A DNA stretch of 64,000 nucleotides from JAAELZ01 sp965237995 (GCA_965237995.1 CBDEGO010000002.1:186001-250000), one strand, 5' to 3'. Shown: positions 17,663 to 27,108, counted from the first letter of the stretch. Notes: generated by a model not told the origin, from the sequence alone. Numbers and translations: made by a program.

Positions 17663-17760
17663 GCTTTGCATTTACTAGAATAAATAGAGAATGAAGCCAG
17701 CGTAGCTGTTTAAGCACCATCAACGACTGACAAGCTTACATTCCAAAAAAGTACAATACT

Positions 17761-18558
17761 ATGGCAGATCTTGTTTGCAAAGACATGAGTATGACCTTTA
17801 CGAACCCCCAAACTGGCGGTATCGTTGAAGCGTTAAAAGACATCAACTTCACCTTAAAAAAAGGAGAACTTTTATCCGTACTTGGGCCGTCTGGCTGCGG
17901 TAAAACCACACTACTCAATATGTTAGCTGGGTTCCTTAATCCAACTTCAGGTGAGTCAGTACTCGGCGGGAAAGTTATTGAAGGCCCTGGAGTTGAACGT
18001 GGCATGGTGTTCCAACAAGGTGCGCTATTTGAATGGCTACCTGTTTCCAAGAATGTCGATTACGGACTGCGCATGAAAAAGATGCCGGCCCAAGAGTCTG
18101 AAAAGCTAGTTGAGAAATGGCTAGATATAGTGGGTTTACAAGGTTTTGGTGATACACCCACCTACCAATTATCTGGCGGTATGCAACAACGTGTAGCGTT
18201 GGCGCGCTGCTTAGTCAACGACCCCGATGTTATCCTGATGGATGAGCCACTGGGCGCACTTGACGCTCTAACCCGCGAAAAAATGCAGTCATTGGTACTT
18301 GAGCTGTGGAAAGAAACGGGCAAGACAATTCTAATTATTACTCACTCTGTTGAAGAAGCATTATTGCTAGGAGAGAGATTGTTCGTAATGGCCCCCAGAC
18401 CGGGTCGTATTCATAAAGAGTACAACCTACCGTTTGCTGAGCGCGGTTTGAAAGAGTCGTTACGTGATATTAAACAAGACGACCATTTCGCAGAGGTTCG
18501 TGAAGAAATACTCACGATGATCTGGGATATGGAAGAGGAGATTATGGGCCGTGTTTGA
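17761..18558 (+). CDS. ABC transporter ATP-binding protein, TauB type
   Basis: A 265-residue ATPase with Walker A GPSGCGKTT (residue ~41), Q-loop MVFQQGALFEWL, signature LSGGMQQRVALARCL, Walker B VILMDEPLGALD and switch His in ITHSVEEALLLGERL. This is the nitrate/sulfonate/taurine importer subfamily. It overlaps the permease start by eight bases. Confidence 0.92.
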   Translation: MADLVCKDMSMTFTNPQTGGIVEALKDINFTLKKGELLSVLGPSGCGKTTLLNMLAGFLNPTSGESVLGGKVIEGPGVERGMVFQQGALFEWLPVSKNVDYGLRMKKMPAQESEKLVEKWLDIVGLQGFGDTPTYQLSGGMQQRVALARCLVNDPDVILMDEPLGALDALTREKMQSLVLELWKETGKTILIITHSVEEALLLGERLFVMAPRPGRIHKEYNLPFAERGLKESLRDIKQDDHFAEVREEILTMIWDMEEEIMGRV

Positions 18559-20479
18559 TTGGTTATCTGACAACCGGGCGTTAATCGCCGCGGTATTAAT
18601 TATCATTTTGCTGGCTGCGTTTGTCAGCGCCTTATTGATTGGCCGAAAACGCGATGCGGCCAACGTTAACGATGAAGTATTTGGTGACCCTGAACGCACT
18701 AAAGGGGGCTGGTATTGGGCAGTTTGCGGCATTTCAGGCCTATTGCTGTTTTGGTTCTATTTCTCATGGGGAACCGGCAGAGCCTACGTACCTAACGCAG
18801 CAAATGAGCTATGCCAAGTAGCCAAGTTAGAAGAGGCGGTTTCACCAATTAAAGCGGCGCTCCCTATCGGGTCACGCTATTACAAATCAACACTGCTGGT
18901 TTCGCGAAACAACGATCAACTGGCAGAGTTAAATGCCGACCTACCCACCGCTGCATTTAATGAAACAGAGCAGGCTGAGCTTTTCTCTATCATTGAGCAG
19001 ATAGGCTTACTGATCGTTAATTCTTCTGACCCTAAAAATTTGGATCTCAGTCTAAACGGGCAACTTCAGAACTTGTCAGAAGACCTGGGGAACATCAGTA
19101 CAACACTTCGTGCTGGGCCGAATGGTTTAGAACCCACTGAAGAAGCATTAGCTCAGTCAAAATGGGGAATAGATCATATCGAGATCCCTGTGTTGCCGAT
19201 GACCCCAAAGGGTGTTTTGTTTGATCAAGTATCCGTTGAAGCTAAAGATATTGCAGACCGATTTCTGAAAATAAGAAACCATATCCCTGCTAATGATGCG
19301 TTAATTGCACAAATCAAACAGCGTATTGAGGCATTAAAACGTGCAAATGAATCAGTGAATGCTGATGAAAAAACAGTCGAGGCACGAGAGGCGTACGTAA
19401 AAGCGGTTGAACGTATTTTCAAACGATTAGACGACGGCCTCATCTTTCCGGCTGCTTCACTTGAGCCGGTTAACAGCGCGATTATTGATTTAGACAGTGC
19501 AAACGCTGAAGCTAGAGGCGGTCTGAGATTAGTTGAGACGCTACTATTACCAGGGCCTGGCATCGTTAAGTCGCGAACACAATGCACCGAACAAGGTTCA
19601 GCACGTTGGTTGCCTAAACCTACCGATGTAGTTGCCACATTCATGAAGCTGGCTAACCCCGATCTAGAAAATGGCGGTGGATATCGCGGGTTCACTTTAC
19701 TTTGGTGGAAATGGCTACCGATTTCTAACGTGGTTGGCTTTATCGTCCCTGATTGGATCGCCGACGCGTGGCCAGGCGAATATGCTCGTCACAGCTCCGA
19801 CGGAACGATCTCTCCAAACTTTAAAGATAAGCTATTAGCCTTTTCACAGGGCGAGGTTTCGATGGGCCATATTCCTTGGTTCGACGGTCATATTTGGGAT
19901 TCAATGTTCCGCGTATTGGTGGCATTGGCTTTAGGTATCCTTCTCGGCGTACCACTTGGGCTCTTGATGGGTATATCTAAGTTCTTTAAATCATTTTTCG
20001 ACCCATTAATAGAGTTGTATCGCCCTGTTCCACCATTGGCTTGGGCACCGCTTATTCTGACTATCTTTGGTATTCAGGACGACGGTAAAATATTCTTACT
20101 GTTTATGGTGGCCTTTGCGATTATGGTCATATCAGCCAGAACCGGGGCTGTAGGCACTCAGTTATCGAAAATTCGAGCGGCTCATTCGCTGGGCTCAACC
20201 GATATGCAAATTCTACGCAACGTTATATTACCGAACGCCTTGCCTGAAATACTGACGGGTATTCGAATTGCGGTCGGCGTATGTTGGGGCACATTGGTTG
20301 CCGCAGAAATGCTTGCGGGCACAACAGGTGTCGGTTTCATCGAAAACATTGCCCGGACCGTATCTGACTACGAGTTAATCTGGGTAACCATATTGATTAT
20401 GGGCCTATTGGGGCTGATGTTAGATTTAATAATGCGCTGGGTTATTGACCGCACTATTCCATGGCGCGGCAAAGGCTAA
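18551..20479 (+). CDS. TauC-type permease with ~440-residue N-terminal extension
   Basis: The GTG at 18551 lies inside the end of the ATPase gene. The 642-residue product is about 2.5 times a normal TauC (~260 residues). Residues ~10-30 and ~54-72 are hydrophobic. Residues ~75-370 are a polar, helix-rich region containing repeated E/K-rich segments. A further segment (WWKWLPISNVVGF) follows near 390. The permease domain starts near 450 with several membrane spans (MFRVLVALALGILLGVPLG, LYRPVPPLAWAPLI) and the ATPase-contacting EAA loop (ILRNVILPNALPEILTGIRI, near 553). The extension is probably periplasmic. Function unknown. Confidence 0.85.
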   Translation: MFDWLSDNRALIAAVLIIILLAAFVSALLIGRKRDAANVNDEVFGDPERTKGGWYWAVCGISGLLLFWFYFSWGTGRAYVPNAANELCQVAKLEEAVSPIKAALPIGSRYYKSTLLVSRNNDQLAELNADLPTAAFNETEQAELFSIIEQIGLLIVNSSDPKNLDLSLNGQLQNLSEDLGNISTTLRAGPNGLEPTEEALAQSKWGIDHIEIPVLPMTPKGVLFDQVSVEAKDIADRFLKIRNHIPANDALIAQIKQRIEALKRANESVNADEKTVEAREAYVKAVERIFKRLDDGLIFPAASLEPVNSAIIDLDSANAEARGGLRLVETLLLPGPGIVKSRTQCTEQGSARWLPKPTDVVATFMKLANPDLENGGGYRGFTLLWWKWLPISNVVGFIVPDWIADAWPGEYARHSSDGTISPNFKDKLLAFSQGEVSMGHIPWFDGHIWDSMFRVLVALALGILLGVPLGLLMGISKFFKSFFDPLIELYRPVPPLAWAPLILTIFGIQDDGKIFLLFMVAFAIMVISARTGAVGTQLSKIRAAHSLGSTDMQILRNVILPNALPEILTGIRIAVGVCWGTLVAAEMLAGTTGVGFIENIARTVSDYELIWVTILIMGLLGLMLDLIMRWVIDRTIPWRGKG

Positions 20480-20508
20480 GCAAAGCGCTGTTCAACCGAA
20501 CTGCATTT

Positions 20509-20536
20509 AAAAGCCCGCTCATTAGCGGGCTTTTTT
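20509..20536 (+). terminator. rho-independent terminator after ABC operon
   Basis: AAAAGCCCGC-TCATTA-GCGGGCTTTTTT: a 7-bp GC-rich stem with a T6 tail, 30 bases after the permease stop. Confidence 0.9.
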
Positions 20537-20603
20537 ATTGGACTCCTCAAACACAATGCTAAGGTTTGATGCAGTGCGCTATGGCGGCTACATTATTTAA
20601 GAA

Positions 20604-21896
20604 TCAGCCGGCTCTAAGCTCTCGCCTATCTTGTTGCTTCATCCACCAAACCACCGTTCTTGCACCAATAGAATGAAAGCGATGCATTGGATAAGCTTTT
20701 ATTGGTGTTGCGGGAAAGGGTAAATCCTTAATATCTGCACCCAGAACACGCTGTGCCAAAATTAAGCCCATCGCGTGCGACATCGCCACCCCTCGACCAT
20801 TATAGCCCAGCCCAGCAATCAACCTAGGCGCAGGTTCATGAAAATGCGGCACTCGATCGGAAGTGACTGCAATGCGACCACTCCATTGGTATTGCCACTT
20901 AACGCCCTTTAACTGCGGGAAAATGCGCTCTACGTCGCCCCTTATCCACGCGAAGCCGCCAATCGTACCGTCTAACTTTTTATGCCCGTGGCCTCCTATT
21001 AAAAAACGCCCATCTGGTTCTCTACGCCCGTAGGCAATCACCCTGCGCGTATCGGCGAAGGTTTCACCACCTGGCAGAATAGATTTAATAAGGTCATCCG
21101 GCAACGGTTCAGTTGCAATTTGCACGGGCGTAATGGGTACGACAGTGCGATGTAAGTTTGAATACAGTCCATCGGTATATCCGTTCGTTGCTAATATGAC
21201 CCACTTCGCCCTAATCTCCCCTCGAGTAGAACGAACGCGCCAATGGTCTTCCAATTGTTGTAAATCAATAACAGGCGACTGCCCGTATATATTTACCCCC
21301 ACCTTACGCGCTGCCCCCGCAAGGCCACGGGCTAAAGATAAAGGATGAATGGCGCCAGCCGAGGGCGAATAAGTCGCATGTTTATAGGCGCGCGACCCCA
21401 GTCTGGCAAATACATCTTCGCCTTCTAACAGTTGCAGATCACCACCCACTTCGTTCCATGCATTTGCTATTTGTTGCGCATGCTTGGCTGCTTGCTCGCA
21501 ATGTGACACCCTCAACCAGCCATTTTGGCGCGCATCACATTGAATATTGTACTTAGAGATTAAAGAAAACAATGCATCTGCGCAATTTAAAGCAACCTTC
21601 GCGATACGTTTCGCGTAGGTTGCGCCCACAATTTTTTCCATTTCGGTTGGTCCGTTAAAGGTAGGCAAAGGGTTCACCTGCCCTCCATTTCGCCCTGATG
21701 CGCCCCACCCCACATCTTGCGCGTCCACAACAGCGACTGATTTACCACTCTCCGCTAATTCTAACGCAGCACGTAAGCCTGTATAGCCCGCTCCGACAAT
21801 CGCCACATCAGCTTCTATCGACTCGGTTAAAACTGGGCTAGGGTTGACTGGCTGTGCGGTATCAGCCCAGAGCGATTTTGGAAACTCGACTGACAT
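20604..21896 (-). CDS. FAD-dependent amine oxidase of DAO family (PuuB-like)
   Basis: A 430-residue D-amino-acid-oxidase-fold flavoprotein: VAIVGAGYTGLRAALELAES, VVDAQDVGWGASGRNGGQVN (FAD binding and the GASGRNGGQ motif of gamma-glutamylputrescine oxidase relatives), and a C-terminal GLGYNGRGVAMSHAMG segment. The family oxidises primary or secondary amines to imines with O2 or another acceptor. Its start overlaps the stop of the aldolase gene (TGATG), so the two form an operon. It is a paralogue of the PuuB-like protein at 60912-62213, but with different neighbours, so a different amine is likely. Confidence 0.85.
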   Translation of the reverse strand: MSVEFPKSLWADTAQPVNPSPVLTESIEADVAIVGAGYTGLRAALELAESGKSVAVVDAQDVGWGASGRNGGQVNPLPTFNGPTEMEKIVGATYAKRIAKVALNCADALFSLISKYNIQCDARQNGWLRVSHCEQAAKHAQQIANAWNEVGGDLQLLEGEDVFARLGSRAYKHATYSPSAGAIHPLSLARGLAGAARKVGVNIYGQSPVIDLQQLEDHWRVRSTRGEIRAKWVILATNGYTDGLYSNLHRTVVPITPVQIATEPLPDDLIKSILPGGETFADTRRVIAYGRREPDGRFLIGGHGHKKLDGTIGGFAWIRGDVERIFPQLKGVKWQYQWSGRIAVTSDRVPHFHEPAPRLIAGLGYNGRGVAMSHAMGLILAQRVLGADIKDLPFPATPIKAYPMHRFHSIGARTVVWWMKQQDRRELRAG

Positions 21897-22660
21897 CAGT
21901 TTTTATAGTCCGACCCCTCCGAATCCAAAATGGCACGCAGTTGCGCTAGGTGCAAATCGGCATTACTAAACGCTTCCCACTGCCGAGCCGTTTTTTCAGC
22001 CACTGCATCACTCACAATGCTAAGCGGCTTACCCGTTTGCAAGGCGATTAGATAGTTTCTAGCTGAACGTTCGTAGTAGTACATTTCGTCAAACGTGCGC
22101 GCTATAGTGCTTTCTATCGCCATCACTCCGTGGTTCCCCATTAGCAATATTTTATTCTTGCCTAAAGTTTGAGAGATACGCTCAGCCTCATCACCCAAAC
22201 CCATACCATCATAACCATCGTCTACCGATACGCGTTTGTAATAACGCATGGTATTTTGATCAATCGGGGGCATGGTAGGGTCTTCAAGCGAAGCCAAAGC
22301 CGTTGCATAAGTAGGGTGTAAATGCATTAAACAACGCGCACCAGGGTGATCACGGTGAATCGCACCATGAATACCCCAAGCCGTGGGGTCTGGCGCATCA
22401 GGTCGGTCTAACGTTGAAGGGTCGTTTGCATCCACCAAAATCAAATCACTGGCCTTTATCAAAGCAAAGTGACTGGCGTTGGGGTTAATTAAAAACTGCG
22501 AACCGTCTTCATTGACGGAATAACTAAAGTGATTCGCTACGCCTTCATGCATATCTAACCGAGCAGACCAGCGAAATACGGCAGCTAGGTCACATCTAGC
22601 TTCATAGTCCGAGTCGGTTGAGGTCAGTTGTTCGGTATCAATAGTTGGTTGTTTACCCAT
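21896..22660 (-). CDS. class II aldolase/adducin family protein
   Basis: A 254-residue protein with LAAVFRWSARLDMHEGVANH at the N-terminus, IHGAIHRDHPGARCLMHLHP (metal-binding histidines of the fuculose-1-phosphate aldolase fold) and KNKILLMGNHGVMAIESTI with a third ligand. The fold covers aldolases, epimerases and dehydratases. The adducin-like subgroup, with an ALASLEDPTMPPIDQN-type segment, is common next to oxidases in catabolic operons. It is the upstream partner of the DAO-type gene and divergent from the cupin gene. Confidence 0.85.
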   Translation of the reverse strand: MGKQPTIDTEQLTSTDSDYEARCDLAAVFRWSARLDMHEGVANHFSYSVNEDGSQFLINPNASHFALIKASDLILVDANDPSTLDRPDAPDPTAWGIHGAIHRDHPGARCLMHLHPTYATALASLEDPTMPPIDQNTMRYYKRVSVDDGYDGMGLGDEAERISQTLGKNKILLMGNHGVMAIESTIARTFDEMYYYERSARNYLIALQTGKPLSIVSDAVAEKTARQWEAFSNADLHLAQLRAILDSEGSDYKN

Positions 22661-22914
22661 AGTGATTTGCTCATGTTGAAGGTTCAGTATGATATTAATG
22701 CGCGCGCAGCAAATTTGGCAAATATTTTATTGCCGCTTCGATAGGTATTCAGGCACCACTATAAATTAAACAAAAACACTACAAACAAAAACAAGTTAAA
22801 ATTTATTCTAAACCGTCGATATACTAATCTGAGCACAATTATAGTGTTCTAAATATATTCACTCGGGAAGAAACGATTTTACAAATCTCATCTAACAACA
22901 CCTAAACACTAAAA

Positions 22915-23271
22915 ATGACGACCTTAACTAAATTTTCAGACTGTAAAACGGAAGCGATTCAAAGAGATATTTCTGAGTTAACGCTTTCCGGCAATCCTAT
23001 TCATACATCATGGCCCCATTTCGTCGGAAATGATGGAGCATTTCGTTCAGGCGTATGGGAAAGCACTGCTGGCGTTTTTCGAGGCCCCATGAGTGATCAA
23101 ATCGAGTTTTGCCACATCATAGAAGGCGAAGCTAGAATCGTTATAGATGAAAATAAAGAAATCACCGTCAAAGCTGGAGATGGCTTTGTCATGGACAACG
23201 GCTTACAACCAGTTTGGCACGTTGACAAGTTCGTGAAAAAACATTTTGTCATTGTGTCCACCCCATTCTAA
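22915..23271 (+). CDS. cupin-domain protein (DUF861/cupin_3 type), 118 aa
   Basis: A single-domain beta-barrel: RSGVWESTAGVFRGPM, EFCHIIEGEARIVIDENKE and VKAGDGFVMDNGLQPVWHVD. This is the (S)-ureidoglycine aminohydrolase-like or ethanolamine EutQ-like cupin_3 pattern, with W, E and H at metal-site positions. It is divergent from the aldolase/oxidase pair and may be co-regulated with them, possibly as an accessory or sensing protein. The exact reaction is unknown. An imperfect hairpin terminator follows. Confidence 0.8.
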   Translation: MTTLTKFSDCKTEAIQRDISELTLSGNPIHTSWPHFVGNDGAFRSGVWESTAGVFRGPMSDQIEFCHIIEGEARIVIDENKEITVKAGDGFVMDNGLQPVWHVDKFVKKHFVIVSTPF

Positions 23272-23280
23272 CAAATCGCA

Positions 23281-23325
23281 GATGAGGTGCATTAAGTAGG
23301 AAAATTTGGCTGCAACCTCATTTTA
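23281..23325 (+). terminator. probable terminator after cupin gene
   Basis: ATGAGGTGCA and TGCAACCTCATTTTA form an imperfect stem (one bulge, ~19-base loop) followed by TTTT, ten bases after the stop codon. Confidence 0.5.
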
Positions 23326-23726
23326 CGTTCTAAGAAGCAAAACGCCCTCAAAACAGTGCTATCGTTAAAATGGCTCCTATTTCAAATAGCTAAATCATCT
23401 GTTCTGCCCATATAAATGCAATGTTCAATACGAACATAGACCAAGTAACAAAAACTTGCCGTGCCTAACCGTACGACCACCTAATGATGGCAACTGATCT
23501 TATGCCAAAATACAGTAAGGAAAGGCTAGAGGCGTGGATACAAACCACTTGAAGTTACCCTGGTAGGTAATTATACTGTCTATTCTGCGAATACCGTCTG
23601 CATTTAAATACCGTTAATCCGCAATTTTATACCGATAATTAAGAAAAACACAACGACTGCCTTTTAGTCTATCCGTATATTTAATATAACAATTTATTTA
23701 GTACAACAATTATTTGGAAAACCATA
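23326..23726 (+). other. gene-free leader of the first lectin gene
   Basis: No gene seen. From about 23542 the sequence is related to the leader at 25132-25318: both contain AAACCACTTGAAGT.ACCCTG, then TTATACTG, TACCGATAAT, and an identical AATATAACAATTTATTTAG just before the start. The shared leader suggests common expression of the lectin paralogues. Confidence 0.6.
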
Positions 23727-24710
23727 ATGAACATACATACATTTACAAAAAAAGGCTCTAGACTAGCCCTTGCTGCAATTTTACCTTTACTATCGTTCAA
23801 CACGATACACGCGACATCGGTCCCTATTGTGACAGAAGAATCTTCTATAGAGTGGACCACTGTTGCTAGTATGGAGGCCTCTAGTTATTACTTTAGCAGT
23901 GAATTACAGATTGCAACTGACAAGAGTGAAGAACAAGACGGGTTTAATGTAGCCTTGTTTAAAAGGACTACCCAGTCATCATACTATAGTAGGTATGCTG
24001 GTCATCCGTCACTGGCTGTTGATGGCAACACTGATGGCGCATGGCGCAATCGATCAGTTACTCATACTCGTGCTGGGGCTCAGCAGTGGTGGGAGGTGGA
24101 TTTAGGCGAGGTAACCGATATCTCGAATATAAGCGTATGGAATCGCACTGATTGCTGTACTAGTCGGTTAAACAATTTTCATGTCTTTGTATCAAATATT
24201 CCTTTCGCCTACGGTGATGTAGCGCAAACTCAAGCTCAACCAGGTGTTATTGATCACTTCATTGAAGGCGCCGCTGCAAAGAAAACTAAGGTTGCAGTTA
24301 ATGCACAGGGCCGATATGTTCGGGTACAGCTTTCATCAAGTAGCCGTGGTATTTTGTCCCTTGCCGAGGTTCAAGTATTTACAAAAGCGCATCAAGCTGT
24401 TTTAAGACTAACCGAACCAGGTTATCAGCAGGGAACCAGACTTTATATCTCTCGCCTATCTGACAAGACTTACCGCGATTTGCTATCAGCATTGGCCCTA
24501 GTGGATTGGGATAAAGGCATGGTCGTTGATCAAGAAGATTTATGTGACGCCCCAAGTCATACACTCGAATTTGCATCAAGTACTCATAGCATAATAAATA
24601 CTTGTGGTACGCCTACCAACTACCCTAAGGCATCCTATAACTCCTTAAAAGCAAAGAATGCTATGCAGCGAATAGTCGATCAAATGAGAGAGGCCATCGG
24701 TTATCAATAA
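23727..24710 (+). CDS. secreted F5/8C (fucolectin-like) protein, paralogue 1
   Basis: A 327-residue protein with a signal peptide (hydrophobic core AILPLLSFNTIHA). A discoidin/FTP domain covers about residues 70-220: NVALFKRTTQSS, AVDGNTDGAWRN, WWEVDLGEVTDISNISVWNR, TDCCTSRLNNFHVFVS, GRYVRVQLS and LSLAEVQVF. The DGN, WW.VDLG and NRxDCC signatures are those of eel fucolectin and tachylectin-4 domains that bind fucose-like sugars through Ca. The last ~100 residues have no recognised domain and contain two conserved cysteines. It is followed by a terminator and two closely related genes. Probably an extracellular sugar-binding protein. Confidence 0.85.
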   Translation: MNIHTFTKKGSRLALAAILPLLSFNTIHATSVPIVTEESSIEWTTVASMEASSYYFSSELQIATDKSEEQDGFNVALFKRTTQSSYYSRYAGHPSLAVDGNTDGAWRNRSVTHTRAGAQQWWEVDLGEVTDISNISVWNRTDCCTSRLNNFHVFVSNIPFAYGDVAQTQAQPGVIDHFIEGAAAKKTKVAVNAQGRYVRVQLSSSSRGILSLAEVQVFTKAHQAVLRLTEPGYQQGTRLYISRLSDKTYRDLLSALALVDWDKGMVVDQEDLCDAPSHTLEFASSTHSIINTCGTPTNYPKASYNSLKAKNAMQRIVDQMREAIGYQ

Positions 24711-24807
24711 ATTACCGCGTACTCAAACGCAGCAATTGATAATGTGAAACTGGAATATCATATTAACTACATTCGCGAAATACGTAGTTGAAGATACTAA
24801 AGTAAAT

Positions 24808-24847
24808 AAAGCCGCCTGACTTATTGTACGTAGTCTGGCGGCTTTTT
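24808..24847 (+). terminator. terminator after lectin paralogue 1
   Basis: AAAGCCGCC...GGCGGCTTTTT, a 9-bp stem with T tail. It is preceded by an AACTAC...GTAGTT hairpin, an arrangement repeated after paralogues 2 and 3. Confidence 0.85.
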
Positions 24848-25318
24848 AGTTTATTGCCGATGAAGGAGTAAATGGGTGGTGTATGTACAGCTCCGTCGGC
24901 AAAAGACGACGAAGGGATACAACGTAGCTTTTGGTCATATTCAGTGGCTATTTCTTCAGCTTATAAATGTATAGAGAAAGGACTATAGACCATCAAAGTG
25001 CCGCGAATCTTGGTTTCCATGTAAAGGCAATACTCTAGGATATTTAGGTAAAGAGTTAACCCTTTAACCGCCTAGTTTTATTCGCTTATTGCATTGTTTT
25101 TATTGGGTTTATAGTGCAATTTCCCTAGCATAAACCACTTGAAGTCACCCTGATGGGCATTTATACTGCACCCATTGCGAATTCAGTTATATTTTTATAC
25201 CGTAAATTTGCAGTCTTTACCGATAATCTACAAGGGATCTAACGACTATCTTTATAGCCTACCGATAATTATTTAATATAACAATTTATTTAGTACAACA
25301 ACTATTTGGAGAACCACA
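24848..25318 (+). other. gene-free spacer and leader before lectin paralogue 2
   Basis: No gene seen. It contains an inverted repeat TTGCCGAtga...TCGGCAA at about 24852-24903, echoed as TTGCCGATGA...TCATCGGCAA after paralogue 2, and the conserved lectin leader from 25132. Confidence 0.5.
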
Positions 25319-26260
25319 ATGAACATGCATACATTAATACAAAAAGGATCTAAACTAGCCCTCACCGTTGTTTTAGCTTTACTAGCATTCAACACGGCAC
25401 ACGCACAATCTTCCTCTATAGAGTGGACTACTGTTGCGGGCATGAAGAGCGCAGGTTTTTCTTTCAGAAGTCAATTGTCTATTCTAACTGACACTAGTGA
25501 AGCACAAGAAGGGGTAAATATTGCACTTCATAAATCGACTAGGCAGTCATCTACAGCACATGGTGGTTCTGCAAGCAGGGCTGTAGATGGTAATACTATT
25601 GGCCAGTGGCATAATGGATCAGTCACTCATTCTGGTTATCATGAGAGTCAGCCATGGTGGTTTGTGGATTTAGGTTCGGTAAGAGATATTACGAATATAC
25701 GTATATGGAATCGCACTGATTGTTGCAGCAATAGGTTACACAATTTTCATGTCTTTGTATCAAATGTACCTTTCATCTACAATGATGTAGCGCGAACTCA
25801 AACTCAACCAGGCGTGACTGACCACCACTTCACTGGTACAGTTCCACGGAACGCGACAATTAAAGTGAATGGACAAGGCCGATATATCCGGGTACAGCTA
25901 TCAAGCCGTGGCGCTCTATCCCTTGCTGAGGTTGAAGTATTTGAAAAAGCGCACCGAGCAGTATTAATCTCAGAGCAAGCTCCTTTTTATGGAGGCGGAG
26001 TTAGCTCTTCCGTTATTCTATCTGAAAAGGAATTCCGAGCGGTGATGGCAGAACTATTGCTTGTGGACTGGGAGTTAGATACAGTAGTTGCAACTGAAGG
26101 CATATGTGACGTACCAAACCACGAAATCACGCTTCTATCACTGTCTCAAAATATAATAAGTACTTGTGGCTCTCCTACCGGCGACCCTGCAGCCCCTTTT
26201 AATTCATTAAAAGCGCAGAGTGCCTTACAACAATTGGTCGATCGACTGCGTATTCAATAA
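25319..26260 (+). CDS. secreted F5/8C (fucolectin-like) protein, paralogue 2
   Basis: A 313-residue protein with a signal peptide ending NTAHA-QSSS, then a short region and a fucolectin-type domain (SRAVDGNTIGQWHNGSVTHS, WWFVDLGSVRDITNIRIWNR, TDCCSNRLHNFHVFVSNVPF, GRYIRVQLSSRGALSLAEVE). The C-terminal ~95 residues keep two cysteines (GICDVP, ISTCGSP) and are shared by all three paralogues. It differs from paralogue 3 at about 13 of 313 positions, showing a recent duplication. Own leader with TTTGGAGAACCACAATG (GGAG ribosome site) and own terminator. Confidence 0.86.
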   Translation: MNMHTLIQKGSKLALTVVLALLAFNTAHAQSSSIEWTTVAGMKSAGFSFRSQLSILTDTSEAQEGVNIALHKSTRQSSTAHGGSASRAVDGNTIGQWHNGSVTHSGYHESQPWWFVDLGSVRDITNIRIWNRTDCCSNRLHNFHVFVSNVPFIYNDVARTQTQPGVTDHHFTGTVPRNATIKVNGQGRYIRVQLSSRGALSLAEVEVFEKAHRAVLISEQAPFYGGGVSSSVILSEKEFRAVMAELLLVDWELDTVVATEGICDVPNHEITLLSLSQNIISTCGSPTGDPAAPFNSLKAQSALQQLVDRLRIQ

Positions 26261-26377
26261 GAAGAGTCATTGATTTTCAATTAATGACTGTGTACTTAGG
26301 CGCAGTCATTGATAATGTGAAATAGGAATATCATATTAACTACATTGATAAAAGTAGTTGAAGATACTGAAGTAAAT

Positions 26378-26418
26378 AAAGTCGCCTGACTGATAGATGC
26401 ATAAGTTTGGCGGCTTTT
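26378..26418 (+). terminator. terminator after lectin paralogue 2
   Basis: AAAGTCGCC...GGCGGCTTTT, the same stem as in the other copies with one G-T wobble change, T-rich tail. Confidence 0.8.
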
Positions 26419-26504
26419 AGTTTATTGCCGATGAAGAAGTATATAACTCTTAACGAACTCATCGGCAAAACTATGAAACATGAAGGAAGTGACGCCTTTT
26501 TTTA

Positions 26505-26663
26505 ATTGCCGATTGGCTGCTGAGGTTAACAACCCACCAATAAATGTTGGGGCTTTGGGCTATGCTATTATCAATAGGCTATGCGTGGAACCATAAGCGC
26601 ATATACCGTATTTACCGAGAGCTTGAGTTAAATCTTAGGATAAAAGCCAAGGCGACGTATTAA
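26505..26663 (+). mobile_element. IS3-family orfB remnant
   Basis: Frames around 26505-26663 read ADWLLRLTTHQ, a broken WGFGLCYY-like piece and, after a shift, YAWNHKRIYRIYRELELNLR ending at a stop. This is the segment of IS3-group integrase ORFs just before the DDE core (x-NHKRVYRIYxELxLNLR). Only about 50 codons survive, with a frameshift and stop, so the element is dead. It lies between lectin paralogues 2 and 3. Confidence 0.7.
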
Positions 26664-26920
26664 ATAAGACAAGCCGGATGCACTTTGATTCACCTCGCCC
26701 TGGTAGGCGACTAACTAAGGCAGCCATTATATATACATATAAGTATCAAGCCTAAAACATAACAAGGCCATTAAGTTCACCTTCGCTGGACTGCGGACTG
26801 ATGAAATATCACATTTTTATAAACTAATGAACCATGCTCAAAATACCGAGTCTTTAGTGTCAGGAGTTAGTTGGCGCGTTGAAGCCTTCGGACACAGTTA
26901 AATTTTTACGAGATATTATT

Positions 26921-27108
26921 ATGAAAGCGATCACCCCTTGTTATCCAGCCTTTTTCTATCTTTAATTTTAATTGGCCATGCAGCCGCTGGCAAAGACCCC
27001 ATTTATACTTCCTATTTCAATAATAACGGAGCGGGCGGCTACGATGTAACAGCCTATTTTAGTGAGAACAAAACCGTTAAAGGTAACAAAAAATTTAAAG
27101 CAGAATAA
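26921..27108 (+). pseudogene. YHS-domain protein, N-terminal fragment
   Basis: MKAITP then, after a one-base shift, LSSLFLSLILIGHAAA (signal peptide) and KDPIYTSYFNNNGAGGYDVT, AYFSENKTVKGNKKFKAE, then a stop. The GYDVxAYF and KGxKKFxAE motifs mark the YHS domain, which normally continues YxGxxWYFxS. The frame ends at the exact place where the duplicated lectin cassette begins (similarity resumes at 27112), so the 3' part was removed or displaced by the duplication. Confidence 0.75.

Larger units (their letters stand above)
25236..26429 (+). repeat. direct repeat, unit 1 (lectin cassette)
   Basis: This block and 27112-28305 are nearly identical at a constant offset of 1876 bases. Each contains leader, lectin gene, 3' hairpin and terminator. 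Similarity starts at GATCTAACG and ends just after the terminator at TTTATTGC. Confidence 0.85.

Noticed and set aside
26757..26830. ATAACAAGG...TTCGCTGGACTGCGG, resembling an attC half
   Set aside because: No matching GTTAGGC-type partner within a plausible distance and no integrase nearby.
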